A DNA stretch of 64,000 bases from Zhengitettix transpicula (GCA_037074705.1 CM073595.1:48851639-48915638), one strand, 5' to 3'. Counted from the stretch's first letter, positions 1-13,900 are shown. The notes: generated by a model not told the origin, from the letters alone. Numbers and translations are program-made.

Positions 1-130
1 CCGGAGACAATCAGTGCTTGCTCGTCCCGGCCGTAGATGGCAGCACTAGCGGAGCCGTACCGTGAGTAGTCACTCGTAGTCGCAGTTGCAGACTCAGCCT
101 CAGCCTCAGCCTCAGTCTACCTCCAACTTC
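1..130. promoter_or_regulatory. GC-richer left edge with possible 5' exon end and microsatellite
   Basis: The first 130 bases are clearly richer in G, C and CpG than the following 4 kb. A GTGAGT string at 62-67 would make a fair splice donor on the + strand, so this could be the end of a non-coding first exon whose body lies to the left of the window. A short CTCAGC repeat runs from about 92 to 115 and creates a spurious Gln-Pro run in one frame. No coding homology is visible. The exon reading is inference from composition and one donor-like motif. Confidence 0.25.
92..115. repeat. CTCAGC hexanucleotide microsatellite
   Basis: About four tandem copies of the hexamer CTCAGC, the last one degenerate. 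Translated on the + strand it gives alternating Gln and Pro. Confidence 0.7.
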
Positions 131-3100
131 AATACGTTCTTCCAGACGTCGGTGGTCAAGCCACAACTAAACTTACACGATCGACTTTTAAACACTTCCT
201 CGTCAAAGTCATTCCAACCGGTCGAACTTTATCAACTTTCGGAATCACCATTCTCTTTACTTATTCAAATAACATTTTCTCATGGTAAAGTTTGTCATGG
301 GATTAAAAGGCAAATTATAACTTAGGGTATCTGACCGATTCTTAACTACTTTCTTATTTCATCTTCCGACTCTGGCCTCTCTCAACCGGTGCAACTTCTG
401 CAACGACGTGCACAACGCCTTTTACGTGATATCGATTGCAATGTTGCTGTCATCTAACCTTCAGTACATTAGAACTTTAAGAATCAGGGCCCAATTATCG
501 AAGCCGAAATTGAGAAAACTTCAAATAATATTTTCTCAACCCAAGCGGAGTATTTATGCTCAAACGTAAATGCTATATATATTTGTTATCTGAAGCATTC
601 TGCAGAAGTTTCGCGACGTTCTAAGATAGATTTAAGTTAACCATCTCTACAGATTGTTCTAAACCGACGACTCATTACTCAAGTGAAATGAACATGAGTA
701 CTTTCAGACACTTTCCGAATGACGGACTCAGTTCCTCCATTCTCTTCGCTTTCGCCTAACGATCAAACCTCCCAATTTTCTGACTTGATAAATGATTTAG
801 GATAAGTCATTCAACCTTTGAAGATCCTATACCTGCACAAACCAGAATAGTAGCCTGATGTCTAAAGACTTTCAACCAGTCCAGCATCAAGATCAACGTT
901 AGAAACCATCTTAAAAGAATGATGTTGATATCAAACATTATCTCTCTGTTCTTCAGGACTTTCGGAACAAAGAACATAAATGATGAAATTTTTAAATTAG
1001 TCGAAATTCATCATTAATCAATTAGTGGTTTAAATAATACATTGTCGCTTTTCAGACATGCATTATTCTACATCATAGGAAACATTTTCAAATAACCTCC
1101 CCTGAATTTCTATCCTTTTGTCTTAGAAATGAACGTCGTCCAGGATATCTGAACGGATTGAATTCTCTTTATGTCAGAGTTTCCGGGTAACTAAATTCTC
1201 GATCGAATATTCTAACATTACGTTCTGAAACATCCACACAATTCCTGAACTCATTGCTCCACGAAACCGGCGACGAAGCATGTAACTACTCAAACGGCCT
1301 CGTTCAATCAGTCCACCTTAATGATCCAATTTAGCGTCTAATTTATGCTAATAATATAATAATCGTTTAAATTAGACTAAAGAATTCAAGTTAGAATCCA
1401 ACCAAACCCAACCGTCCATCAGTACTTTGTCGATCTACACAATTTTCATGATAATTGTACTTCACTGTCAATTTCTCAGATTGATAATTGCAATATTTTT
1501 TGCTCGTAGTAATGGTCGAATTAAAAGTCATGATTATTTTATTTATTGTTATGATTTATCTTTCAAAATTCAGCCGTTGAAGTTACTGACAATACTCCGT
1601 GTTCCCGATCGACGTCCAGAATCCGCTTACAATGTTACGTGCAAGGAGACTCGACAAATAATTTCTTTAAGACTGTCATAATTATTAAATTAATAATGAT
1701 ACACATTTTTTAGATCAACATTCACGCTAGGCTGTCACAGTAATTAACGAATCCGTACCTTTCAACCTGCAGAGTACAATAATTTGGCTTCAGTAGCCTA
1801 TAAAAATGTGATGCTTTTAAAAAGTTTCATGGATAATTGCGGCATTGGCCAAATTACAAATCTCCTACATGTGATTAAATTTATAATAATATATTGACAA
1901 AATGCAAACAAAATAAATTATATGCACAACGTTTTCTGTATCATTGTAGGTGCAAATTTAACGTCAAACACATTCAGGATATGACCGTTACGAAGAAGTC
2001 AAGTAGATAAAATAATATCAACTCAATGACTTACTGTCACTTTGACTATTAAGAGAATTTTTTTTATTTGAACCATTTATGACACCTGTTTTCTATTCCT
2101 AGGACTTAATTATTCCAATGAAATGAGTGACTATTGAATATTATTTATTTAGTAAGTGCAGAATGTTTCTCAACATTTTAGAATCTCCTAGAAATATTTA
2201 TGTTGATCTAAGACGGTGGATATGAATTAACCAGTAATATATTGATCAGTATATTTAAATTTTGAGTCCGAAAATAAAACAGAATATTCACAATGTTTCC
2301 TGCTAAAGAGTTTCGACGTAATGGTGGCACAGAAGATCAAGAGACATAAAGGCATAAAGCCTCGTAGTTGGAATTCAACATTACCGTCGAATTTCGATGT
2401 CAAGTTACGCGGAAATGATAATTCAATCCTAGATGAATTTCCGAAATATATTTAAACAGTCCTCAACCCGATAAATTCTAAGAATATGGCAGAGAGGAGA
2501 AATTCAGAGCACAGGATTTGATATAAAATTTAAGTAATTAAAATTTATTTTACTTAAATATTTTAGCAATAATCAGAGAAAAATAGTTTTGTAACATTAA
2601 AAACTTTAATGAAACCTATGTTGTATTCCATTCTGTAATTCTAACTTATATATTGAATGGAAATGTTCCAAAATTAATTCAACAGATAATGGTAGATTTT
2701 ATATGATTTCAGAGTCTCTCTCTGACTAACTCACAGGCAGATATTTAATTAAGTAAATCATATTCTCTGATGGATTTCATTAAAAGAGTTAGGTCTTCCC
2801 CAATTCGACTTTATAAGTACGTAGGATATGCCATATTTAATAATCTTTTTCCGAATTCAAAGCGAAGAGGCGTAACGAATTATCTTAAAACTTTCTCTTC
2901 CCACGTCGTACGTTATCGACAGGCCAAAATTGCGCCGATTCTTGAAAGTTCGGGGCACATGTCCGCACTATTCTAATATTGAGTTTCCTAAGCTCTACAC
3001 GCAGTGTACTTTAAAATCTTTAATTATCCCTCAGAGGGGCTGCATTTGCTTTCATCGCTGATTACTTCAAAGAACTTAAATTTACTGCTGAAACTTTTCT

Positions 3101-4440
3101 CTTATAAAGTTTCACAATTTCTCGAGCCTTATTTCAGCTTAAAGTATATTAATGAGTGTGAACAGAAGCTTATTAAAATGGAGATTGACACAATATAATT
3201 AATGTTTTGGGAGGTCCAAAAATGAGTCTAGGCGGCTTAATTACGTGATGGATGAAATTATGAACGTTTCTCTTTTAATGCTCTCGGGAAAGACGCGTAA
3301 TTGAAAAGACTTTGGTTTTACTTTCAACAAACTTCAGTAGCCTAATCAATACTAAAATTTCCTGGAAAATTCACTTTTTTTTGTATAGGTATCAAACGTA
3401 ACCGTTGCAATGTAACCTAATAGGTATCAACAGGCATGTAAATCAATTATTTGTGTATTTTCTATTGCTGATATGTAGGAAGAAAATTTTATATAATATT
3501 GTTTACGTAGTTATATTATGAAATACTAAAATTCTCTGAAATTTACGTAAAAAATAATGTAATCGTTTAACATACATTATTACAGTCAAACGAATTGTTA
3601 GGAATTTGTAAGACCAGTCATCAACAGCGCTTCCGTGGTTAAGTTACAGAAACTATTAGATATAAAATATATTTAAATCCGGTAAATAGTTTAACACGGA
3701 ATTTAAATTATTTCGGAAAAATAATTGATGAATGTTATAAGTTTAAAAATAAATTGTTGTTAAGACCGACAGCGATTTCCAGATTTTTGTTGCAATATTT
3801 GTTCTTGTCCGATTCTGCTGGGGGTTTTTTTTTCAAAAAAACCTCTAATGGTTTCGATCTTCGGTAAAAGTATTCGTTATTTCCTTACATCAGATAAGGA
3901 TAAGGCAAGCCAGGAAATTATTTCAGCCAATTTATTTTGCTCTCTTCGACTGACGTTTCAGAATGTTCCAAGTTCCAGTTCGGCTGACTACAGATGCAAG
4001 TGCTCGCAGTCTTGTCACTGAATCCCCGCAACTCTCTTTTCCTCACCAAGGTATAACGCACGAGTTAATACTGAAAATATCAGCTGACAATAATAGGGAA
4101 ATCAGAAGAAGCTGTAATCTTGCTCTGTAGCGCGACCGTGATCTTTCCTTGACCAGGTGAAGATGATTTAAACAGAATTAAAATGTATCGTCATTCGCTG
4201 AAATAGGGTGTGATCTGATAAATCAGTATCTTTGTTGGCTAGACTATTAAATTTACTTGAAGTTGTTCTCGTAGCGGCGTTTGGAACCAAGCAAAAGTCG
4301 GTCTGTGTAAAGATTTAAGAAATTATTTCTCGTAATGTGGAACCGAAAGTGAGCATAGTGAGAAAATCTCTGAGTGAGTAATCTAAAGAATTATTTCTCG
4401 GTGGAGAGAATGACTAAACTCGTCTCGAGTTTCTGACCGA
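131..4440. other. AT-rich stretch without recognisable gene
   Basis: I see no gene, RNA or complete transposon here. The frames open in this stretch (for example 2770-2976 and 3004-3198) are short, AT-biased in composition and match no motif known to me. A small T-run/A-run hairpin near 3820-3845 is the only local structure. It could be intergenic DNA or part of a long intron. Confidence 0.5.
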
Positions 4441-4449
4441 ATAAACAAC

Positions 4450-4505
4450 ACTATTGATAGAAGACGATGGCAGTGAACGTCATCGAAACGTCGCGAATAC
4501 AATTG
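4450..4505 (+). repeat. Fragment of an insect repeat with a GATGGC...GTCATCGAAACGTCG core
   Basis: The stretch around 4462-4495 carries GACGATGGC, then a short spacer, then GTCATCGAAACGTCG. The two halves are partly self-complementary (GACGATGGC against GTCATC). The same arrangement occurs, inverted and better preserved, in the palindromic insert at 56131-56295. I infer a relic of the same or a related repeat family. No ends or target-site duplication can be seen. Confidence 0.4.
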
Positions 4506-4519
4506 ACTTCATTCAGTAC

Positions 4520-6080
4520 GTAATCTAACTCGTCATTTGATACGGGTAAAGAACAGGGAGAAATAATAACGGGAATTCAAATAAATAATATTCTCAAGCA
4601 ATTTATTTTGCAACATATTGCTTATATTGGGAGAAAATCGAGAAATTTGATCAGTCTTCGCGGTAAAAATTCCATTTAATTAACCTGGGATACTTTTACA
4701 TCCCACGCATTATCGGTTTTACGTCGTAAACATGACGGTATCCTTTGACGTTTTAGAGTTTTGGCAAAGAAAGTTTTGCTCATTTACAACTAATTACAAC
4801 CGACATAAAGGCATCAACAGTTCAAAATCAGAACCTGTGATCTCTATTGTGGGGTCTATCCTGCATTATTCCTGCTCCCCACCGTAAAGGAAATATATAC
4901 ATTGGGTATATCGTTCTCTGAAATAGAATTCCGGTTGGTTAGGTACTAGGACACAGTTCTAACATTTCAATGGATGTGCAAATTACAGACATACACAGCA
5001 ACGTGCAAAATCTGCATGAAGTGCAGGAATGAACTGCACGTTAAACGTAGCAACCGAACTCAGTATCCTTAAGCCGTGATTTAAGAGTCTTACGTAAATA
5101 TTAAAACCGATTCTGAAAGTATTATAATTTTGTTAGCAAAAATATTTTATGTTTAATTAAAAGTGTATTACGATATATTTAAATGTAAAAGTTCAGAAAT
5201 ATTAGGCCATGAAAGGAAGCCTAAATGTCCCATAACCTGGCGATACAGCAAAAAAAACAAAAACATGTCAAAGTTGTAATTTTTATAAAAAAAAATAACT
5301 GTCACAATTTAGGAATTAACCAAATAACCCTTATTTCGCCTCAAGATGTATAAATTTTACGTTGGATAACTTATACAAACTAATTTTGCATTTAAATTTA
5401 TGGTATTTGTATCGTCCATTTCAATTCCTATATGTTGTGAACGGTAGCTTACATTTTTTTACAGCTCAGTAAACTCAATTTTAATTATATCAACAACTTG
5501 TCTTTAATCCCAAAGAGAAATACGTTCCTCTTTTCATAGATTACAGATACCTCAACAAGTAATCCCATTACAGTTATTAAGATCAATTCGTCTCCATATG
5601 TTTCAAATTATTAACTTATAATTTTATCGAATGATGTTACAGTAAAACTCGACAAAATCTCAGGAGGAACCTTGACATAAATAATTATGTGTTCACTCCT
5701 GATTTTTTACTTCTTTGGAAACCAAATTACAAATCAATTTAAATTGTGTTAATGAAGTATACACATTCGAGGAGCTTAAAATGAAATTTAATAAATTAAT
5801 TGCGGTAAAAATAAGGAAACAAACAAATTACTTGAGATAGTAAAAATTTATAGAACCGTATTTTTATCATTATTAATTAGTACATCCATTAGAAAACAGA
5901 AAATGAAATGAAAAAAAAATTATGATTTTTCTATACTGGAGAATTGAATGCGTATTTTTATAAGTTTTGATGACGATAAAAAAAATAATGTAAAGTCTGT
6001 GTATTATTATTCAGATAAGGGCAGTTGGAAGCAGTGTCAATTCTGAACACATTAGTCATTGTTTACCGATTATGAGAACA
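4520..6080. other. AT-rich stretch without recognisable gene
   Basis: Nothing coding or mobile is recognisable apart from the hairpin at 5654-5707. Homopolymer A runs are common. Confidence 0.5.
5654..5707. repeat. Short imperfect hairpin
   Basis: The left arm begins AAAATCTCAGGAGG and the right arm ends CACTCCTGATTTT. Complementarity runs over about 20 bases per arm with small bulges, around an AT-rich loop of about 8 bases. It could be a chance inverted repeat, the core of a small MITE, or a miRNA-like precursor. Nothing in the sequence separates these. Confidence 0.35.
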
Positions 6081-6299
6081 ATTGTACAATAATTTCACAG
6101 CAGTGGGTGGTTTATTCGGTGAGTGCTTGAGCCGAAAATCGCGTTTTCTTATCTGGAGAACTGGCGGAGAGTGGCGTTATTGTGTTTCGCAATACATCAT
6201 CAGCGTTTCAGGTCACTGTAGTCCGGGGATTACCAAGACGACAACCAATATTGTAGCTTCAATTGGAGGAGAGATGAAGCGAATTATCGGAATTTGGTA

Positions 6300-6420
6300 A
6301 TGTCACACGAGCTCCTTGCATATGCGTAGCCGACATTATTGGCAAAATTTCTGGTTCAGATCCTGCCTTTCGGTGTCTGTGATTAATCTTGGAGCGGAAG
6401 GAAGCCAATACATTATTCTC
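6300..6420 (+). repeat. Possible tRNA-derived SINE relic
   Basis: The 11-mer at 6353-6363 resembles the pol III B box of tRNA genes, with the central GA replaced by AG. A TAGCC string about 28 bases upstream is a weak A-box candidate. The block is GC-richer than its surroundings. No folded tRNA, poly-A tail or target-site duplication is visible, so this is only a candidate. Overlapping open frames on both strands here (6082-6300 and 6259-6543) look like by-products of the higher GC content. Confidence 0.25.
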
Positions 6421-6429
6421 CGTTTTAAT

Positions 6430-9400
6430 TCTTGATACGCGAGGTCTAATACCGGAGTAGATAATCGGCTTCTTTGAACGAAGGAAGCATTTCAGGATAT
6501 CTTTATCGCGGAAAAGTTTCACTTTTTCGTCCAACTTAAACAAACTTTCGAGATAAATTGGTGCTCCACTAAATCATACAAGAGTCTTGTGTAATTTCAA
6601 AGAACAGTTACTCACAAAAACGATTCATTTCAAGAGAATGACTTGAATTTCAAGTGAACAAGGAATAGAGAACGTTTTACTATTGAGAGACGTGAATCGT
6701 GAATTAATTTACAATATAATTAATTAAGCTGTATTTAAATCATAACAACGTAAATGGCAAAAATTGCTGAAAATTCTACACTCGGTTTTAAATTAATAAC
6801 TTATAAATAAGTAGAATAACTTCAAACGTGCATTATTAAAATTGATATCGATTCATTATCATTTTTTTTTCTAGTAAATATAATTTTTATGGAACTGTAA
6901 CTTAACTAAACACAAAGGGATTATACCTATTATTTATATACTTCCTTTTTAATATATACACGTAACAGTTGCGTAAATACTCCAAGAAAAAAGTTTTTTT
7001 CTTTTTTTCAAATAAGCGGAACTGCCTTTGGAGATGTCCTTTATTTGCTCTTTACCGCTCATAGTTAAAAATTTGTAGGAAGGTATTTGTTACCAGATAT
7101 TTCGCGTATTTCGTTTTAACGTCGGCAAGAATTTTAATTTACTTCCAGAAATTAAATTGATAACAGTGGAACTTAGTGATACATTTTACGTCAGAAGTAT
7201 TTTTAGGGACGAATTTCTAAGGGAAAGGTTTCCACTTGCGCACATCACGCCTTTTGTCAATGAAATCGGCTCTAAAACCTTCAAGTTTAAAAGCAGCCGA
7301 AGTGCTCATAAAAAAGTTTCTGTTGCGAACTGCTAATTAACCGACGATCACTCAGGATTTTCAGAATGGTCTTAAGAAATAATCTCATACCATCATTTGG
7401 AAAGAAAAACTTAAGTTTGAGACGTATTTCTCTCATAGATATTAAACGCGTATTTTTTGGCCGTTTATATTAAATACATCGTGATTGTAAACTACGTGCT
7501 TGGAAATAAGTAATTTGTATTTCAAGATTTCATCTTTCATAAACGTGATAATCCTGAAAAAAATTATGGAAGATATTAAAATTCTGTTCAATATATGAAC
7601 TCAAATTTCTTACGACGATGCCTCAGGACAATGGTGTAACATTTCAAAATAATTAGGTTATTTTGGTTAAAATATTGTTTACTGAATCGAATATGAATTT
7701 TAACTAACTGAAAGTTTTATTATTAACATAAAAAATTATTTATCCTTTCACGTAACCTTTTCTAAAAATCACACTTCTGCGATATTACGTCACAGCACTG
7801 TGACCTTACGTATAAGTTGACGGTCAGTCACAGTTCACAAACCAGTGTTACATTCGGATCGTATCTGTTCATTTTTTTTTCTGTTCATTACGTTCCCTGG
7901 ACAAGAAAATCCGAGAATCCCTCGTCACGGCCCACATCAGTCCCCACTGAAATCTAGATCTCATTGATTATTGGATGGCCCTAAATAAGTAGAACATAAT
8001 TTATAGTTACAACATAGAATTATATAATTTATAAAACTAACAGTTCATTTCCCTGTGAGAGAAGCATAAAATCCAGTAATGGCCCATTATTTAAGATCCA
8101 TGCTTAATACTTAGAAGACTATCTGCTACTGGTAATCTACAAATATGGCAGTTTGTTACACCTCTATTTAAGACATATTAGGAATACGTCACTGGGTCTC
8201 TGGTTCTGTTATAAAACTGGACGACCGTCATAACTCTCACTAAATTGTTCAACTGTATTTAATTTTTTATCCCAATCGTCTTATATGTCGTTATATGTCT
8301 ATAACATATTTATCACACTATGTAAAACTTCTTCAGCGAAAGGCACTTTACCGTTCATCATAAATAATGATCAAGAGTTATTTCTGAAATTTACATAATT
8401 TATCTGACCAATTTTCTTTTCACTTTAGTTTTTCATCGTTTATCTTCTTCCTGTTTCATGTGTGTCTTCTTTGTCGAATGGAATTCCAAAGTTATGTCCA
8501 TGAAATTCTTTTTTAGTAGCATTTATGATGCATGTATGCAATAATACTGTTCTCAAATACACCACATTCGTAATGTGCTTTTCACAGGGAAATCCTACTT
8601 TAGTTAGCCTTGCTACCAGAATACAAGAACTCTTAAGCTTCTACCATCGCATCGGAATAAGATATTTAGAAGAGGAATTTTTAAAAAAAATTAAGGCCAG
8701 CATTATATTAAATACTAGCTGGCGTTGACCGTGTCCTCATTTATATAAACCCGAGAAAGTATTTAATTTTACACTAATCTTTAGTCAACAATTGATTTAA
8801 CCTAAATCTAACTTTTCCTAGTTCCGTACATACTTACGAATAGAATAATTAGTTGAGTATCGCACGATATAATTGTCCGTCAGTCTTCAGACATTACGAA
8901 AGATTAAATTGATGAAATTGTTAGCCAGAAATGGTCACCATATTGAAGTCACGAAAATTATCTTACATTTTCCGTAAGGATCGTAAAGTATTTCGTATTG
9001 TTTTTTTATCATCATTCGATGGAGTATTGCTCGATAAAATTATACTGTTTATTCAATTAAATTTTTTTTGCATTATTTCATTACTGAAAAAGGAACTATT
9101 TCCTTTGTTCGTCGCGTAGTAACGTCTCTCTCACCCGTGACGTCACGGTCTCTTAGTGCGCATTAATTTAAATCAAAATTAACACGTTTTTCAATTATAT
9201 TTCTTTCCACATTTATGCAAGGGGTTTCTCACCCCCACAGTACCGTTTCTCGAGTTTTGAAGAATATCTGTACCAATATTTGTTGCAATCTGTTCACGCG
9301 TTTAAATTTGTATAGAAATTAACGTAAATACATACATACAAGTAAACATTCTTTTTTATTATATAGATAATAAATGCACAACGTGATAAAACTACTCGAT

Positions 9401-9670
9401 TATCAGACTCGCTGAGCAACAGTCAATTAACTAAAATAGTTATGTTGTGTAGAACTTAATTTTTGTGCGAACGACATCAGGTTTCAATCGGATATGAATA
9501 GCCTGAAAATGAAAAGGTCACTTCCTGAGTTTCACAGGGAACAATGATTGACTCTTATTAGTCTTTTTCTATTTATTTGATCTGCCACAGCGCATTGAAT
9601 GCCAGGATCGGTATTTTCTAAGCTCCGAAGATCTGGAACCTTCGAACATGTCTTTAAATTTCTTTAGAGT
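6430..9670. other. AT-rich stretch without recognisable gene
   Basis: No gene or complete repeat recognised. Short frames at 8525-8728 and 8931-9119 have no family motif. Confidence 0.5.
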
Positions 9671-9734
9671 CTGATTGCTGGGATTATTGAAGAAAGTCAA
9701 TTCACTCGAAAGGAAAATAAGTTACCAATTCATC

Positions 9735-9925
9735 GTCATAGACATGTGGTGTATGGGTCACCGTCACTGCCTCACGTCACAGGTTCGAATCCCGGCCCCT
9801 TGCCGGATGGATGTTTGTGTGCGTGAGAGAAACTCTCGTCAAATACTCCTCCGAGAAGGCAAAAATAACCTGAGATATCTATACGACTGTAAATATATCA
9901 ATAAAAAACATGAGATAAAGAATTA
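9735..9925 (+). mobile_element. tRNA-derived SINE
   Basis: The head carries an A-box-like TGGTGTATGGG at 9747-9757 and a perfect consensus B box at 9782-9792, about 35 bases apart, as in a tRNA gene. It is followed by a GC-rich body (to about 9860), then an AT-rich tail with an A-rich run at about 9900-9908. The tRNA-like part does not close into a convincing cloverleaf, so a real tRNA gene is unlikely. SINEs are non-autonomous retroposons transcribed by RNA polymerase III from these internal boxes and mobilised by LINE proteins. No flanking duplication could be fixed. The 83-codon frame at 9675-9926 runs through the SINE and is not a gene. Confidence 0.7.
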
Positions 9926-9929
9926 GGTG

Positions 9930-10385
9930 GAGGACTGTTTTCTTCAAATGATGAACATTGCGATGCTATTTGATTAATAATTAAGTAACTTCTTACTATT
10001 TTATAACGCCGTATTATTTGAAAATACGGCTGGGAGGCTATAATTTTCAGTTTCCGATCCCGTTTGAACCTGATTGAGCTGCAGAAGTTGTGATATATTT
10101 TGTCCAGAGAGGGTAAAAATCGTCCAAGGACAATTAAAGAACTGTATAAATACCAATGTGATTGAAAGCAATATTGTGGGAATGTGAAACAAATAAAATA
10201 GTTTTTCGTTTAAAGCCATGTCAGTGAACTCAATATCAAACTAATTTTTTATTAACCTTATTTGTGTATTTTTTCATAAAATTTGTAGTTGTCCAATGGT
10301 TACTATTTGTAACTGCTCGTTCGCAGCAATAAATATTAACTCATTCATATTAGTAGAAACGTAATTACGTTTTGATTGTAATGCT
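9930..10385. other. AT-rich spacer
   Basis: No recognisable feature. The minus-strand frame 10001-10219 is short and matches nothing I know. Confidence 0.45.
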
Positions 10386-10389
10386 TCTC

Positions 10390-10970
10390 GCAGCTCTTTC
10401 GTGTCCGGCGTGTTGCAGTGCATGGAGATTTTTGCGTGTGACCCGTGCGTGTGTAAGGAGACGCAGTTAGCGGAGTCTCCTCCATCTACCTAATTCTGCC
10501 TCCGCCCCCGCATCCTTCCTCATAGCCAGCTTCCCCGGAGTTAAATTTTTCGCACATAGCACTTAAGACAATACTTTGTTGCACTTGATTATACCGAGAC
10601 AACAACAATAGATGGCCCCCAACAATGGCTTGATGTTATACATGCGAATCTTCCCTTTCTTCCAGGGGCCTTTGTTGTGCAGTGATTAAGATTTCGTGCG
10701 GTGGGGTTTTTGGAGCACAAGAAAAAGACGCCGGCGTCGGTGGGCGGAGTAGACGCTTCTGGGCGGGCTTTGTGCCTCCAGTATTTATCACCTATAGCGC
10801 AACCTGTGGCAGCTCGCTTATCACACTATTTTATTTACTTTCTCCGGAGGCTGGATTTACTCCAACGAACCACGCCTGGACAACCCTAAACATCTTTAAC
10901 GATCGTACTCCTAAGAAGCTGCAAACGTTTCTATGATGAATTGTGGGCAACCGCGCGGTTCTCAAAGTCT
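10390..10970. promoter_or_regulatory. CpG-richer block, possible promoter or non-coding exon region
   Basis: Composition shifts abruptly to higher G+C with many CpGs, a CCGCCCCCGC stretch near 10503-10512, a CGCCGGCGTC string near 10730 and a GGGCGG string near 10763. Open frames appear on both strands (10682-10936, 10701-10889, 10831-11052). The two + strand frames overlap in different phases, which suggests a lack of stop codons from GC content rather than a gene. The block could be a CpG-island promoter of a gene outside the window or a GC-rich repeat. No TATA box or known coding motif is evident. Confidence 0.3.
10601..10680. repeat. Small inverted repeat inside the CpG-richer block
   Basis: ACAACAA followed within a few bases by GGCCCC near 10602-10619 is mirrored by GGGGCC followed by TTTGTTGT at about 10664-10679. 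The two arms enclose about 45 bases. It could be the ends of a tiny MITE or a cruciform-forming site; no target-site duplication was found. Confidence 0.25.
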
Positions 10971-10974
10971 TTGT

Positions 10975-13900
10975 ACTCAACGAAACCGAAATCGAATACA
11001 GTACGGAAAAGGGTATCAAAGGAAAGACTGAAATCAATCTCCATGAGATCAATAAAAATTACAACTCATAATATTTCAGTCTTACAGAGTTTCGCGTACA
11101 TAAGAGCTTGACGATGCGATAATTTAAAAATATTGAGTAAAACTAGGTTAATCGTCGCTGGTTACTAAGAAAATTGATTCAGATTATAAAAAGGAATTAT
11201 TTCATTTTATTTTAAAAATAAACTTTTAATCTCATATTTATGATTGTGGTAACGAGAGGACCCCATCAGGACAGTCATGAGATCAACTATGTTAATGAAC
11301 TCTAGGTCAACAATATGTATTTATGATTGTTATTTAATTTTAAAAAATATGATTAGAGTAGCATGTTTTAATATCTACTTCATTCGCTTTATACTGCAAT
11401 GGGACATGAGACTTATCCGCAATTAAGGACTCATACTGACGAATTAATCTCAGTATATCCTGGTTATTGGACTTTCAATTTATACTCTCACCTATACACT
11501 TATTTAACGTTGTTAGTACTTTCGGTTGAAGAATCTTTTTTTTTTCTGATTCGAGTATTGTGAATTGCTTTATTCGTATAACTTTAAAAGGGTAAACATA
11601 TTTTACGTCGCAATTTGGTGAGCTTGTAAGGTTTCGACACTTCTCTCCTGGCCGCTTTTTAAGAAAAGGACAAATCCTGAATTTATTTCTCTTATACTAA
11701 AGATATTTCCGTATTTGAGGACATTTTTATCCAAAGTTTTGAAACATGCTTTACTCGTGGCAGACTTTACCGTAACCAATGCCGACATTTATTGGCTTCT
11801 GTGTGGATCCAAACTTACCCATAATATTTAGGCGTATCCTTAAGAAAAATGACTTTACTCAGCATATGAACGAAAATTGGGACAATTAAAAACAATGAAA
11901 CCAGAATTCACATTATAGCAATCTTCACGTGACACTACGTGGATTTTAGAAGTTATGAAATAAAATCAACAATTTTGAAATAATATAACAGAATCTCGTG
12001 TTGCCATTTGAGTGTAAAGTCTAATACGAAATAAATTATAGAACCTGTTAATATTTTTATAAAATTTTCTCCGATATAAATATATATTCAATTCGCTTCT
12101 CATATATTATTAACCTTAGATTCTTCCAATAATTATGAAGCTGTAATAATGTATATAATAAGTTGAAGAATGTATTCAGCAGTAAACATGAAATTTTAAA
12201 ACGTTCTTGTATTTACGTATGATTTGTAATATTTTCACGTAATAAATATTCTGTTTTTAGAAGAAAATCCACAAAGGAAACCGATAAATTAAAATTAAGC
12301 TCATATTTTCGAGTACTTCAGAAAATTGTCCATATAAGAAAAGAAAACATTTCTTGTTAAAAACATAGGCGTTCCAATTTTTAATATAAAATTTGAAATA
12401 TCTGTACTAAAAATATTTAATTTCATAAAGTATGCATTAGTTATACTTCTTTTAGAGTATTACGTTATCTATATAATTCAAGATTCAATATTTGTAATAA
12501 TTCATTGAAAGTAATACTACCATATGCTAAATTAAAGACATCAATGTTTATCATAATTTATACTGTTTCTCATATATGTTAATTAACTCTGCTCGTTACT
12601 GTTTTGATCTTTGCTACGATAATTTCTGAAATGATGCAGAGCAACTCCCTGGCTTTTTTGATAATGTTTTAACTTTTCTATGACTGACTTGTGTTAGTTT
12701 GTAAAGTTTTTAGACTATCTGAAAAGCTCTGCAGTGTCAGAGGAAACATTATGTATTTAATTTTTTCTGTATACTTTTCGTAATTGGCCAAATTTTTCTG
12801 TTCATTATTTGATATATTTTCATTTCTTTATTACATTATATCACTAATTGTCTATATTTTTTATTTGTGTTTTTATTCGGCATTTGTGTATTGTTCTTTT
12901 ATGTTATATTTCCATTAACGTACTTTCCTAGTTACAAATTTTTTCATTGTTCAGATTTAATATTTATGTATGTAATTGTGTTCTTAACTAGTACCTTTTC
13001 CTCACTAGAGTACTGATGGAATCATTAATACTAAATCTAAACAAATATTTATTTGGTGTTATTTGCGTTACGTTTACCAAAAATAAGCTGGAAACTTTAT
13101 ATTCATAATATTTTTTTTATTTTGAAAATGTAAACATTTTAAAAGTTCATGCAAAATATAGGCCTTAGAAATCACGTGTGCGTTTGTGGATTTTATTTTT
13201 ATTTCACAATGTATTGAATTTTTTCAATACAATAATTTAATGAATTTTTCGTTTTATTGTACGGGTCATTGAGCTCGACATTTAATTCCACTTTTCATCT
13301 CATTTCACGACTCACCTATTCATGACTAAAATATTATACTGTAGCGATTTTCAAGTGTGAGGTATATACAACTAAACGATTTACGAGGAGCTGTATTCTT
13401 AACCCGTGAAAGGAAAAGATAGGTGTGACTGGAAGGATTCAAAGAAGCAGAACGGGAGCGGTGAAATCCTTGTGATAAAAGCAAAAGACTAAAGGCTGAT
13501 AATATGATCCACATGAGCAGAATAACACAAATAAAGAGGCTGTAAAAGAGATTTGAAGGCGATTTCAATTAACCAAACTCCAAGAGAAGCATGGGAACCG
13601 AAGATCTGCAGATAAAGGGAATAAATATCAACACAAGTTTGGAATGTTATAAATCTGGTAAATTCATAACGTGAGCACAAAGGAGTTCTTTTGGCGTTAA
13701 GTCCAAAGAGTCTCTGCTGTACTCACATTCACCAACTGAAAGATTAGGATGTTTTATAATAATATTAAGCTATATCTTAAATTTTCTCAGTTGAGTAACT
13801 TTACTTTGCTTTCACAATAAATCAGATTTATTTTATCAATCACGAATATGATTCATCGCTACGAAGTTCTCTTTACTGATAATAAGTTCGCCTACCTCTG

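Noticed and set aside
86..325. 79-codon frame with a Gln-Pro-rich start
   Set aside because: The Gln-Pro run is the translation of the CTCAGC microsatellite; the remainder has AT-biased composition and no motif.
6082..6543. Opposed frames 6082-6300 (plus) and 6259-6543 (minus)
   Set aside because: Overlapping on opposite strands in a slightly GC-richer patch, with no recognisable domain; more likely a repeat relic.
9735..9925. Functional tRNA gene at 9.75 kb
   Set aside because: A and B boxes are good, but no acceptor or anticodon stems close properly; a SINE is the better reading.
10001..10219. 72-codon minus-strand frame
   Set aside because: Short, AT-biased and without motif.
10682..11052. 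Three overlapping frames in the CpG-richer block
   Set aside because: They occupy different phases and both strands, which fits loss of stop codons through GC content rather than coding.
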